A stretch of 64,000 bases of DNA from Mesorhizobium qingshengii (lineage in GTDB: Bacteria; Pseudomonadota; Alphaproteobacteria; Rhizobiales; Rhizobiaceae), in contig NZ_JAPFQA010000016.1 in assembly GCF_027563465.1 (NCBI RefSeq), forward strand, positions 1 to 64,000, given 5' to 3'. The notes under the pieces were generated by a model, which was not told the origin of the DNA, did not search any database, and was given only the letters and a program-made list of their open reading frames with translations. Position 1 is the first letter of the stretch. Every line of letters begins with the position of its first letter. The position numbers and the translations under genes were made by a program. Shown here in pieces: positions 43,535 to 52,653 of this stretch.

Positions 43535-44815
43535 TTATCCCGCGACCGTGCCCCGCAGCAGCACGTTGAGGCCGATCGCCATCACCTTGGCCGATTCCAC
43601 CATGTCCGATATCCCGACCCATTCGTCCGGTCGGTGGGCGAGGTCGAGAATGCCCGGACCATAGGCGATGCAATCATAGATGTGACCGATGCGGGCTATG
43701 TGCTTCTGGTCGTAGGTGCCTGGCGAAATGACATAGTCGGGTTCGCGGTCGAAGATCGCCATGATGCCTTGCGCCACCGCCTTGACCACCGGCGCGTCGC
43801 GTTCGGTCATCAGCGGCAGCACTTCCATCAGGTCACGGATCTCATAGTCGAACTTTTTGCGCTCGCGCTTGAGCCGGTCGAGAATGCCGGTGACTTCGCC
43901 TTTGACCGTGTCGAGATCCTCCTCGAGCAGGAAGCGGCGATCGATGGTCAGCCGGCAGGAATCGGGCACGTTGGGCGAGGGCAGGCCGGGTCGGAAATCC
44001 TCGGTCTGGCCGCCATGGATGGAGTTGATGTTCATGGTCGAGCGCCTGGCGCCTTCGGGCACCACCGGCATGCGCGTCATCTTGCGATCGAGGGCCGGAA
44101 ACAGTTCGTCCTCGAAAGCCTGCAGCACGGCGCCCATGTGGCGTACAGCATTGTCGCCGAGAAACGGCATCGAGCCGTGCGCGATCTCGCCCTTGGTCTC
44201 GATCTCCGCCCACCAGACGCCGCGATGGCCAAGGCAGATACGGTCCTTGTTCAAGGGCTCGGGGATGATGACGTGGTCGACCCGGGGTTTCGAGAAATAG
44301 CCGAGCCTGGCCAGGTGGGCGACGCCGCCGAAGCCGCCGGACTCCTCGTCGACGGTGCCAGATATCTCGATGGCGCCGGGGAAGTCGGGAAACACTTGCA
44401 TGAAGGCTTCGGCGGCGATGATCGAAGCGGCCAGGCCGCCCTTCATGTCGCAGGCGCCGCGGCCGTAGACCTTGCCGTCCCTGACGACACCAGCGAACGG
44501 ATCGACGGTCCAGCCGTCGCCAGCTTCGACAACGTCGATATGCGAGTTGAAGTGGACGCAGGCGCCGGGCGACCTTCCGTCGAAACGGGCGACGACGTTG
44601 ACGCGTGGGTAGCGATCGGTGTCACCGGGGGTGCCCTCGGCGCGGATGAATTCGGTTTCGAAGCCGCGTTTCCTCAGCCGCGTGCCGATGTACTCGGCAC
44701 AGGGCCGGTAGGCCTCGCCGGGCGGGTTGATGGTCGGAAAACGGATCAGGTCGGCGGTCAGCGCGACAACATCGTCGCGCCGGTCGTCGATTGCCTGGAG
44801 GAGTCGTTCGTTCAT
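43535..44815 (-). CDS. M20 family ArgE/DapE-like deacylase
   Basis: 426 residues, dinuclear zinc hydrolase: His in NSHIDVVEAGDGW, Asp in GACDMKGG, and the Glu pair in DEESGG. Members remove acyl groups from N-acyl amino acids or act on dipeptides. The gene is 162 bases upstream of the transporter operon on the same strand, so a role in processing an imported peptide or N-acyl amino acid is likely. The start MNERLL at 44815 has no strong ribosome site; an upstream ATG at 44851 would add 12 residues. Confidence 0.85.
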   Translation of the reverse strand: MNERLLQAIDDRRDDVVALTADLIRFPTINPPGEAYRPCAEYIGTRLRKRGFETEFIRAEGTPGDTDRYPRVNVVARFDGRSPGACVHFNSHIDVVEAGDGWTVDPFAGVVRDGKVYGRGACDMKGGLAASIIAAEAFMQVFPDFPGAIEISGTVDEESGGFGGVAHLARLGYFSKPRVDHVIIPEPLNKDRICLGHRGVWWAEIETKGEIAHGSMPFLGDNAVRHMGAVLQAFEDELFPALDRKMTRMPVVPEGARRSTMNINSIHGGQTEDFRPGLPSPNVPDSCRLTIDRRFLLEEDLDTVKGEVTGILDRLKRERKKFDYEIRDLMEVLPLMTERDAPVVKAVAQGIMAIFDREPDYVISPGTYDQKHIARIGHIYDCIAYGPGILDLAHRPDEWVGISDMVESAKVMAIGLNVLLRGTVAG

Positions 44816-45101
44816 CGGGAGAGTTGAGCAGCGAACGGCCTGGCATTGCAAGTCTGTTGGCGCGACCGCCAGCGTGGCGGGCCTGGAGCCGCTGCCGTCC
44901 TGACAGCTTCAGCGGCCGGCAACATCAATCCACATCATGGTGCGACGTGTCGTTGCGGCAACTATCGCGGGAAATCGTTCAAATTCGCTGCATTGGATTG
45001 GCGAATTGGTCAAGGACTGTGTGGTATCTCATTCACCTGCCATTAAAAAGATGAAAAACAACGTGATGGCAGGCAAGGGGCAATCAAAGGGGTTTGATCG
45101 C

Positions 45102-45530
45102 ATGAAAAAGACAGTTCTCATGGCAGCAGTATTTGTCGCGATGCTGTTCGGTGCTTCGGGGCAGGGCTGGGCAGCCAGTCTCGTTGCAAACATAGACGTG
45201 TCGTCGCAGACGATGACGGTAACATATGGCCTGTCGGTTTACCGGTGGAGCGTGTCCACCGCGCGTCCAGGCTATTTCACGCCGCGCGGCACCTATCGGC
45301 CGCAGCGCACGGCCCGGATGTGGTATTCGCGCAAATATCACATGTCGCCAATGCCTTATTCGGTTTTCTTCCATGGCGGCTATGCCATCCATGGGACAGG
45401 CGCCGTCAGGCAGCTCGGCCGGCCGGCGTCGCATGGCTGCGTGCGGCTGCACACCGCCAACGCCGCGACCTTCTATTCGATGGTGCGGGAAGTGGGTTTC
45501 GGCAACACGCGGATTGTGGTGACGAACTAG
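45102..45530 (+). CDS. L,D-transpeptidase (YkuD domain), secreted
   Basis: 142 residues. Signal peptide at residues 1-25 (ends GQGWAAS), then a minimal YkuD catalytic domain: His97 in IHGTG and Ser110-His111-Gly112-Cys113 (SHGCVR). The Cys113 attacks peptidoglycan stem peptides to make 3-3 links or attach lipoproteins. The ATG at 45102 is chosen for the signal peptide; ATG 45066 would add a non-signal extension. Region 44816-45101 holds no gene. Confidence 0.9.
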   Translation: MKKTVLMAAVFVAMLFGASGQGWAASLVANIDVSSQTMTVTYGLSVYRWSVSTARPGYFTPRGTYRPQRTARMWYSRKYHMSPMPYSVFFHGGYAIHGTGAVRQLGRPASHGCVRLHTANAATFYSMVREVGFGNTRIVVTN

Positions 45531-45697
45531 GTCTGTCGCGCATCGTCCAGGCCGCGGCTCGGTCGTGACTTGTGCTCGATCGGTTCAGTGTCGATAGGGC
45601 GCGCTGAACCGCTTTGGCTGTCGGTTTTTTGTGCGCTTGCATTTTCAGGCCAGTCAATCGGTGCGCCGGGAAACTTGCCGTTTGCCGGAATTGACAG

Positions 45698-46906
45698 ATG
45701 CTTTCCAAGCCTGAAATCGACGATCGTGTTTCAAGTCGACCCGCCGGAGTGGTCATTCTCGGTGGGGCGCATGGGACGCTGGCGCTGGCCAGGAGCCTTG
45801 GTGCCCAGAAAGTGCCTGTCTGGCTGGTGAGCGCCGATACCCCTTTGCCGCGTTTTTCGCGTTATGCTCATCGACAGATGACGTGGCCCGGCCCCGATGA
45901 TCGTGGCGCGGTTGCCTTCCTGCTCGATCTGGCCGCCACCCAGGGACTGGACGGCTTTCTTCTGATCCCTGGCGGTGATCCTGAAGTTCGGCTGGTGTCG
46001 CAATCCATCGACCAATTGTCTGGTGTCTTCGACGTGATGCTGCCACCATGGGAGCAGCTGAAATGGGTTTGCGAAAAACCGCTTCTGTATCGCCGGGCCC
46101 GGGAACTGGCGGTCGCCATTCCGTTGACGCACGAGTTCGCTTCGCTTCAGCAGGCAACGGCCGCCGAGCTTCGCTTTCCTGTCGTCCTGAAGCCGAACAT
46201 GGGCGGGAGCAGCCGTTTTGCTCGCGCGAAAGCCATTCTGGCCAACGACCAGGCGTCGTTTTTGACAGCCTTCGGATGGGCTGCCGAAGAGATCGGCATG
46301 GAGAATGTCGTCGTTCAGGAAATGATACCGGGGGGAGGAGAAAGCCAGTTTTCCTATGCGGCGCTCTGGAACCGGGGAGCACCGGTGGCGGAATTTACCG
46401 CCCGCCGGACACGGCAATATCCGGTCGACTTCGGCTATACCAGCACGTTCGTGGAGGTTGTCGACGAACCGCAACTGATCGATGCCGCACGCCGGCTGCT
46501 TGGATCGATCGCACATCACGGATTGGTGGAGGTCGAATTCAAACGCGATCCCCGCGATGGTTCGATGAAGGTACTCGACGTCAATCCGCGGCCCTGGACA
46601 TGGTTCGGGCTCGCCGCCGCCGCGGGCGTCGATCTCGGCGCCATGCTTTGGGCAATCAAGTCCGGCCACACGGTAGAGACAGCCTCGGCGCGGCCCAATA
46701 CGTCCTGGATGTATCTGGTTCGGGATATGGTGGCGGCCGGCAAGTTGATCTCACGCGGCCGGCTGACAAAGAGAGCTTATTTGCGCTCGTTCGCCTCGGT
46801 GCGAGCATGGGCGACATTCGCGGCAAGCGATCCCATGCCGGGCCTTATCGACATACCATTGACTGTCTGGAGAGTGCTGACGAGGCGGATACTTCGTAAC
46901 CTGTGA
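45698..46906 (+). CDS. ATP-grasp domain protein (carboxylate-amine ligase type)
   Basis: 402 residues. An N-terminal preATP-grasp part (VVILGGAHGTLALARSLGAQ), then an ATP-grasp fold with KPNMGGSSRFARAK, VVQEMIPGGGESQFSY and the metal-binding VEVEFK...LDVNPRPW. Similar proteins ligate amino acids or aminated sugars (D-aspartate ligase-like; also in capsule and secondary pathways). It ends 160 bases before a flavin oxidoreductase, followed by an antisense methyltransferase. The product is unknown. Confidence 0.75.
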   Translation: MLSKPEIDDRVSSRPAGVVILGGAHGTLALARSLGAQKVPVWLVSADTPLPRFSRYAHRQMTWPGPDDRGAVAFLLDLAATQGLDGFLLIPGGDPEVRLVSQSIDQLSGVFDVMLPPWEQLKWVCEKPLLYRRARELAVAIPLTHEFASLQQATAAELRFPVVLKPNMGGSSRFARAKAILANDQASFLTAFGWAAEEIGMENVVVQEMIPGGGESQFSYAALWNRGAPVAEFTARRTRQYPVDFGYTSTFVEVVDEPQLIDAARRLLGSIAHHGLVEVEFKRDPRDGSMKVLDVNPRPWTWFGLAAAAGVDLGAMLWAIKSGHTVETASARPNTSWMYLVRDMVAAGKLISRGRLTKRAYLRSFASVRAWATFAASDPMPGLIDIPLTVWRVLTRRILRNL

Positions 46907-46911
46907 AAACA

Positions 46912-46934
46912 ATTAACTGATAGTGCCAGTTAAT
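46912..46934. repeat. Perfect inverted repeat between the ATP-grasp and FAD genes
   Basis: ATTAACTG (46912-46919) and CAGTTAAT (46927-46934) enclose seven bases, six bases after the ATP-grasp stop codon. It may be a terminator without a T run or an operator for the next gene. Confidence 0.45.
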
Positions 46935-47066
46935 CTGCCGGCCCTGCAGCAGGACCCGTTCTATTTCCGCATTCTTAACCTGGGATTGTTTAGGACGGTG
47001 ACGTGCCTGAGTGAACTCCCGGTCGAGATCAGGCCGCCAGAAACCAGATCCGCGAGACCAACTGAC

Positions 47067-48290
47067 ATGACCGCTTCCATGCCCAGGACTGATTGCGAGG
47101 TGGCCGTGATCGGCGCTGGACCCTTTGGGCTGGCCGTTGCAGCCGCCCTCAAGGCAGCGCGCGTCGAAACGCTTGCTCTTGGCGGCGCAATGTCCTTCTG
47201 GCGCGATCATATGCCAAGGGGCATGAGGCTGCGCTCACCCTGGCACGCGACCTATATCGGCCACACGAACGGTCCGCTCTCGCTCGATTCCTATGCAGGA
47301 ATCCTCGGGATATCGCCGCGCGAACCGCTGTTGCTCGAGAACTTCGTCGACTATGGACTGTGGATCCAGGCACAGACGGTTCCGGATCTGGATACGCGGA
47401 TGGTAAGTCGCGTCGAGGCGGCGAACGGAGGATTTCGTCTCGCCCTGGCCGATGGAGATGCCGTTCATGCGCGTCGCGTCGTCATCGCCACCGGCCTGAT
47501 GAACCAGCAGATGATACCCGCCGTCTTCAACGGATTGCCCGGCGAACTGGTCAGCCATGCCAGCGAGCATGCCGGCTACGAGGCGTTTCGCGGCAAGCGC
47601 GTCGCTGTCGTCGGGCGCGGGCAGAGTGCCTGCGAATCCGCTGTGTTGCTCAAGCGAAGCGGGGCGGATGTCGAACTCGTCTGCCATGGCGACATCCATT
47701 GGCTGGGCTATCGAGCGCTGTCGGGAAAGCAAGGCTGGAGTTTACGCGACTTCGCTTCGGAGCGTCTTGCGTCTCCCTCCAGGGTCGGCCCGTTCCCACT
47801 GTCCTGGCTGGTCGAAGTTCCGGGCTTCGTGCACCGTTTTCCGGAGGCGGCCCGGGCCGGGCTCAACAAGCGCAGTCTTGGGGCCGGCGCGTCAGGCTGG
47901 CTGAAGCCGGACTTCGACGGAATAAAGGTCAATGCCGGTAGCAGGATTGTTGGCGCCGCCGCCAAGGGGCACGCCATTGAACTGCGGTTCGAGAAGGATG
48001 CCGCCACCTTCGATCACGTGCTGCTCGGCACCGGCTACCAGATCGATATTGCCAGGCTCGGATTGTTCGCGCCCGATATGCTTGCCGCGATTGCGCGCCG
48101 GGAAGGGGCTCCCGTGCTCTCGGGGGGGTTCGAGGCGAGCATTCCAGGCCTGCATTTCGTCGGCGCGAGCGCGGTCGGCAGTTTCGGCCCGCTGATGCGT
48201 TTCACCGCCGGCACGCCATACGCGGCCCGAACCGTCACGCGTTTCGTCCGGAAGGCCGGAGGCAGGAACTATGCCGCGGGCCGGAATTGA
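47067..48290 (+). CDS. FAD/NAD(P)-dependent oxidoreductase, monooxygenase-like
   Basis: 407 residues with two dinucleotide-binding motifs, GAGPFG (about residue 15) and GRGQSA (about residue 187), the layout of flavin-containing and N-hydroxylating monooxygenases. It contains MRLRSPWHATYIG, which is not a standard FMO motif. It sits 160 bases after an ATP-grasp gene and its last 22 bases overlap the convergent methyltransferase. A role in modifying a small metabolite is plausible but unproven. Confidence 0.75.
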   Translation: MTASMPRTDCEVAVIGAGPFGLAVAAALKAARVETLALGGAMSFWRDHMPRGMRLRSPWHATYIGHTNGPLSLDSYAGILGISPREPLLLENFVDYGLWIQAQTVPDLDTRMVSRVEAANGGFRLALADGDAVHARRVVIATGLMNQQMIPAVFNGLPGELVSHASEHAGYEAFRGKRVAVVGRGQSACESAVLLKRSGADVELVCHGDIHWLGYRALSGKQGWSLRDFASERLASPSRVGPFPLSWLVEVPGFVHRFPEAARAGLNKRSLGAGASGWLKPDFDGIKVNAGSRIVGAAAKGHAIELRFEKDAATFDHVLLGTGYQIDIARLGLFAPDMLAAIARREGAPVLSGGFEASIPGLHFVGASAVGSFGPLMRFTAGTPYAARTVTRFVRKAGGRNYAAGRN

Positions 48291-49102
48291 AAGACCGCAT
48301 AGTCGACGGTTCGGATCGCATCGAGGAAGTGAGGCATCGGCGGCACGGGAAGTTCCGTGAAAATGCCGGCCTCGCGGATCGCGGGCCTCGCCCAATCGAT
48401 GGCGCGGTGGCTTGAGCTTCCGTAGACGATGAAACAGTCCCGCGGCTGCCGTTCGAGCGACGACACGAGATTTTTCAGCACGATGTCGAAAACATCCTTT
48501 GAAAAGGGATTGTAGAAATAGACCACCAGAGGCGCTTCGGGAAATTCGTAAGCTGCCGCATCCGCCTCGACGACACCAAGCGCCCTGCATTTCTGCGACG
48601 GATCCCTGAAGCGCTCGATGTTGTTTCTGGCGATTTCCACCAGCTCGCGCGCGAACTCGACGCCGATGATGCTCGCGAATGGATATCGCGACGCCAGCAG
48701 CAGTGTTCGCGACTTTCCAGAGCCGATGTCGATGAACGTGTGGTCCTGGAGATCGCGGGGCAGCGACCGCATGATGAAATCAAAGGTTCTGGGCGACGTG
48801 CAGACGGCTTCGTTGCCCTTGCCGCGATGCGGCCCGACGACATCCAGCGCGCCGAGCTGGATCGAGCCGGCGGTGTCGACGCCGTGCTGGCGATCCCATT
48901 TTCGCGCGAGAAGGTCGGCGAGGATATAACGGAGATTTCGCAGGACAAAGCCAACGCTTGCGCCGAGCCCATGCCGGCGGACGAGCCTGATCGGCTCCAG
49001 CAGACCCCGCTGACGGATATGGGACCATGCCCTGCCAAAACGGCCATACGAGCGGTCTTCGAGGCCATCCCGATCCAGGCGACGCGTCTCGAGATTTGCC
49101 AT
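48269..49102 (-). CDS. Class I SAM-dependent methyltransferase
   Basis: 277 residues from ATG 49102 (GGAG just ahead; a longer frame from 49150 has no better site). Motif I FIDIGSGKSRTLL and the following acidic strand IIGVE mark the SAM fold; an N-terminal 90-residue region precedes it. The 3' end overlaps the FAD oxidoreductase gene tail to tail. Substrate unknown; resembles methyltransferases beside glycan or metabolite loci. Confidence 0.75.
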   Translation of the reverse strand: MANLETRRLDRDGLEDRSYGRFGRAWSHIRQRGLLEPIRLVRRHGLGASVGFVLRNLRYILADLLARKWDRQHGVDTAGSIQLGALDVVGPHRGKGNEAVCTSPRTFDFIMRSLPRDLQDHTFIDIGSGKSRTLLLASRYPFASIIGVEFARELVEIARNNIERFRDPSQKCRALGVVEADAAAYEFPEAPLVVYFYNPFSKDVFDIVLKNLVSSLERQPRDCFIVYGSSSHRAIDWARPAIREAGIFTELPVPPMPHFLDAIRTVDYAVFQFRPAA

Positions 49103-49260
49103 GCAACGGGCTCCATCCCAGCCGATGAACATCGTTCGGGATACTTGCACCGTGGTCCTTTAAGATTCCCTGACCAGTGAAGCTACGAATGTCAGTACCG
49201 GATCATCGGGTTCATGGATCGCGGGGCGGTGCATGGGTTGGCACACCCTGATGATCGATC

Positions 49261-50256
49261 TCAGGCATCCGCGACCGGCGCCTTTGCCTGCGGGGAACGC
49301 TTTCGGCGCCCGCCGCTGATCTCCCACCTCTTGTGGAACCACATCCACTGACCAGGGTCTTCGCGCACCCAGCGTTCGACCACGTCGTTGAGAAGCTGGG
49401 TGGTAGCGTGGACGTCGACGCTGCCGTCGGCGATGCGCGGCAATGTCAATTTGTCCTCGATCTCGAGCCGGAAGCGGTTGCCCGGCAGCCTGACGCAGCG
49501 TGCCGGATAGACGTCGCAGTCGTAGTGACGGGCAAGGGTGCCCAGCACCCGGTTGCTCTGGCAGGGACGGCCGAAGAATGTCGTGTCCAGGCCATTGGAG
49601 AATTTCTGGTCGACAAGGACGCCGATGTTGCCGCCGTTTTCCAGCACCCCCGCCAACGCAAACGAAGCGCCGGCCATCGATGGCAGCAGCGCTCCCATGG
49701 TCGAGCGGCGCGTCGACAGGATATAGTCGGCAAGGTAGGGGTTGTTGGGCGGCCGAAACAGCGCCGTGATGTTCATGCCGAAGGTCGCCGCCGCCACCGG
49801 CAGCAGCTCGAAATTGCCAAGATGGCCGGTGAAGACGATATGCGGCTGCTTTTCGGCCGCGATCTCGGTGAAGTGCTCTACTCCCTTGACCTCGACGCGG
49901 CCGGGCTTGATGGCGGCGGGGTCATAGTCGAAAAGGGCATCGAGGAAGATGTATTCGGCGGCGAGCCGGGCCATGTTGCCCCACATGTCTGAGGCGATGG
50001 CCTGCACCTCATCCTCGCTCTTTTCCGGATAGGCTTTGCGCAGATTGTCGACGGCGACCTGATGGCGCCCCACCATGGGGCCGACACGGCGGGCGACCCG
50101 GTCGGCGAAATTCAGTGCGCTATCGACCGGCAGCAGTCGCAGCATCGAGATGATCATCATCGCCGCGCGCGCAACCAGCCAATAGTTCAACTGGCGCAAT
50201 TGCCTGCCGTAGCGATACCTCAAGTCCCGGCGAAGCTTCTTGAACACAGAGGTCAA
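49261..50256 (-). CDS. lpxXL: Lipid A very-long-chain acyltransferase
   Basis: 331 residues, LpxL/HtrB-type acyltransferase with the HxxxxD/E-like box in FTGHLGNFELLP and the substrate motif further on. In rhizobia LpxXL attaches the C28 acyl chain from AcpXL to lipid A. Start TTG 50256 or GTG 50247. It is the last gene of the acpXL cluster, directly after the alcohol dehydrogenase. Confidence 0.9.
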   Translation of the reverse strand: MTSVFKKLRRDLRYRYGRQLRQLNYWLVARAAMMIISMLRLLPVDSALNFADRVARRVGPMVGRHQVAVDNLRKAYPEKSEDEVQAIASDMWGNMARLAAEYIFLDALFDYDPAAIKPGRVEVKGVEHFTEIAAEKQPHIVFTGHLGNFELLPVAAATFGMNITALFRPPNNPYLADYILSTRRSTMGALLPSMAGASFALAGVLENGGNIGVLVDQKFSNGLDTTFFGRPCQSNRVLGTLARHYDCDVYPARCVRLPGNRFRLEIEDKLTLPRIADGSVDVHATTQLLNDVVERWVREDPGQWMWFHKRWEISGGRRKRSPQAKAPVADA

Positions 50257-50260
50257 GGCT

Positions 50261-51289
50261 TTAGCCGACGCGCAGGATGATCTTGCCGAACACGTCCCGG
50301 CCTTCCATGCGCTTCAGCGCGGCATCGATGTCGTTGAAGCCGACTTCGGTGTCGATGACCGGTGCAACCTGTCCCGCCGCCATCTTCTGCATGGCGTTGG
50401 CCATGTTCTCCATGCGGCAGCCGAAGGAACCGAGCAGTTTCAACTGCTGCTGGAACAACTGCATCAGGTTGATCTGCGTCGATACGCCCGAGGTCGAACC
50501 GCAGGTCACCAGCCGGCCGCCGCGCTTCAGGCACAGCATCGAGCCGGCAAAGGTGTCGGCGCCGACATGTTCGAACACGACGTCGACGCCCTTCTTCTTC
50601 GTCAGCTTGCGCACGACACCTTCGAAACGGTCTTCCCGATAGTTGATCACATGGTCGGCGCCGAGCGCCTTGGCCTTGTCGATCTTGTCGTTCGAGCCGA
50701 CAGTGGTGATGATCGTGCAGCCCATCCGCTTCGCCAGCTGGATGGCCGCCGAGCCGATGCCGGATCCGCCGGCATGGACAAGGATCGTCTCGCCGGGCTG
50801 AAGCCTGGCATTGTCGAACAGCATGTGCTCGACCGTGCCGAAGGTGACGGGCGCCACCGCGGCGCCGATATCGGTCACGCCGGGCGGCGCGGGGACGAGC
50901 AGGCGCGCCGGCAGGTTGATCTTTTCCTGCGCGAAGCCGTCGAGATGGAAGCCGTGAACGCCCGAAACATGTTCGCAAAGATTGTCGCGGCCTTCGCGAC
51001 AGGCCCGGCAAAGGCCGCAGGTGCGGGCGCCATAGATCGAAACCAATTGTCCGGGCAGGAGGCCGGAAACGCCGGAACCGACCGCCTCGACCTCACCGGA
51101 GGCCTCGGCGCCGACGACCAGCGGCAGCTTGCGCTTGGCGAAGGCCATGCCGCGCCAGCCCCAGACGTCGATGTGGTTCAGCGCCACCGCCTTGATGCGC
51201 AGCGTGACTTCGCCGAGTGCGGGCGGCGGCGGGGGCGGCAGGTCCACCGTTTCAAGGCGGCGGTCCTCGATGAGTTGCAGTGCGCGCAT
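50261..51289 (-). CDS. Zinc-binding alcohol dehydrogenase of the acpXL cluster
   Basis: 342 residues, MDR superfamily. Structural zinc cysteines in CGLCRACREGRDNLC and a Rossmann fold in ILVHAGGSGIGSAAIQ. In the rhizobial acpXL cluster this gene (adh2XL) accompanies the synthesis of 27-hydroxyoctacosanoate; its exact reaction is not settled. The order fabF2-fabF1-adh-lpxXL is preserved. Confidence 0.85.
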   Translation of the reverse strand: MRALQLIEDRRLETVDLPPPPPPALGEVTLRIKAVALNHIDVWGWRGMAFAKRKLPLVVGAEASGEVEAVGSGVSGLLPGQLVSIYGARTCGLCRACREGRDNLCEHVSGVHGFHLDGFAQEKINLPARLLVPAPPGVTDIGAAVAPVTFGTVEHMLFDNARLQPGETILVHAGGSGIGSAAIQLAKRMGCTIITTVGSNDKIDKAKALGADHVINYREDRFEGVVRKLTKKKGVDVVFEHVGADTFAGSMLCLKRGGRLVTCGSTSGVSTQINLMQLFQQQLKLLGSFGCRMENMANAMQKMAAGQVAPVIDTEVGFNDIDAALKRMEGRDVFGKIILRVG

Positions 51290-51325
51290 GGAGCCCGTCG
51301 GTTCTGTTGAGCGGAAAGCGCTCGC

Positions 51326-52603
51326 TTAGACCGGTTCCCGCGCCATGACAAGGCAAGTGTTCTGGCCACCAAAGCCGAAGGAGTTCGACAGGACAGTGCG
51401 AACCTCGGCGTTGCGCTTCTTGTTCGGCACAACGTCGAGCACGATCGCCGGGTCAGGATTGTCGTAGTTGATGGTCGGCGGAATGACGCTTTCGCGCATG
51501 GTCATCAGCGAGAACGCGGCCTCGACAGCTCCGGCCGCCGACAGCGTGTGGCCGATCATCGACTTGTTCGACGAAACCGGCATGGAGCTTATGCGTTCGC
51601 CGAACACGGTCGATAGCGCCAGATGTTCCATCTTGTCGTTCTCCGGCGTCGACGTGCCGTGGGCATTGACATAGTCGATCTTGTCTTCACCCAGGCCGGC
51701 ATCGGCAAGCGCGGCGCGAACCGCGGCGATGGCCGGCGAAGCGTCCGGCTTCGAGCGAGTGCGGTGGAAGTCGTCGGCCTTCTCGCCGCAACCGCCCAGG
51801 ATGCCGAGGACAGTCGCTCCGCGAGCCAATGCCGCTTCAAGCGATTCCAACACCAGCGCCCCGGATCCCTCGGCCAACACGAAGCCGTCGCGATCCCTGG
51901 AGAAAGGCTTCGATGCCTTTTCGGGGATTTCGTTGTGCGTGGAGAGCGCCGAAAGCAATGAGAAACGGATCAATGCCTCGGCGGTCGCAGAACCGTCGGC
52001 GCCGATCGACAGCGCACGGTCGCATTCGCCGCGTCGGATCGCCTCGACACCGAGCTGGATCGCGGTGGCACCCGAAGCGCAAGCCGTCGACAGCGTGATC
52101 GGCAGACCGCGTGTGCCAAGGCGGTCGGCAAGCCGGTCGGCGATCGAACCGAACTGGGTGGTCTCGAAAATATCCAGCTCTTTCAAGCTGCGCGCCACCC
52201 GCAGCAGCCTTTCGGCGGCGGTGTGATCCTTGTCCTTGTCGGAATTGTAGAGCGAGAAGCGCTCGGCCCAGTCGAGTTCGACCGGCGGCGATGCGAGGAA
52301 GAGCGGTCCGCCGAAATCGCTGGAATCAAGACCGGCTTCGGCCACCGCTTCGAGGCCCGCAAGCTCGGCCAACTCGTAGGTAAGTGGGCTGGCACCTTTC
52401 GAACTCGACGCCAGGAAGTCGACCATGCCGGAGATACGGGTGTTGAGATGATCGACCGGGAAGCGGGTGATCGGGTGAATTCCCGACTTGCCCGAAGTCA
52501 GCGCCGCCCAATTGTCGGTTTTGCCGACACCAAGGGAGGTCACCACGCCGATGCCGGTGACGGCGACGATCGGCCTGCCCATGTGATCGTTCAGATTGGC
52601 CAT
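51326..52603 (-). CDS. fabF1XL: Beta-ketoacyl-ACP synthase FabF1XL
   Basis: 425 residues, a complete KAS II: nucleophile Cys in STACASG, catalytic His in NAHGTST and His in GHTLSAAGAVEA, plus the GFGGQN C-terminus. It elongates acyl chains on AcpXL. Next to it is FabF2XL, which lacks the Cys and the first His, so the two probably work as a KS/chain-length-factor-like pair. Confidence 0.9.
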   Translation of the reverse strand: MANLNDHMGRPIVAVTGIGVVTSLGVGKTDNWAALTSGKSGIHPITRFPVDHLNTRISGMVDFLASSSKGASPLTYELAELAGLEAVAEAGLDSSDFGGPLFLASPPVELDWAERFSLYNSDKDKDHTAAERLLRVARSLKELDIFETTQFGSIADRLADRLGTRGLPITLSTACASGATAIQLGVEAIRRGECDRALSIGADGSATAEALIRFSLLSALSTHNEIPEKASKPFSRDRDGFVLAEGSGALVLESLEAALARGATVLGILGGCGEKADDFHRTRSKPDASPAIAAVRAALADAGLGEDKIDYVNAHGTSTPENDKMEHLALSTVFGERISSMPVSSNKSMIGHTLSAAGAVEAAFSLMTMRESVIPPTINYDNPDPAIVLDVVPNKKRNAEVRTVLSNSFGFGGQNTCLVMAREPV

Positions 52604-52653
52604 CCGGTAGCCCTCGAGCGTTATCGTTGCAGGATGGAGCGTGAAGCGCCGCC

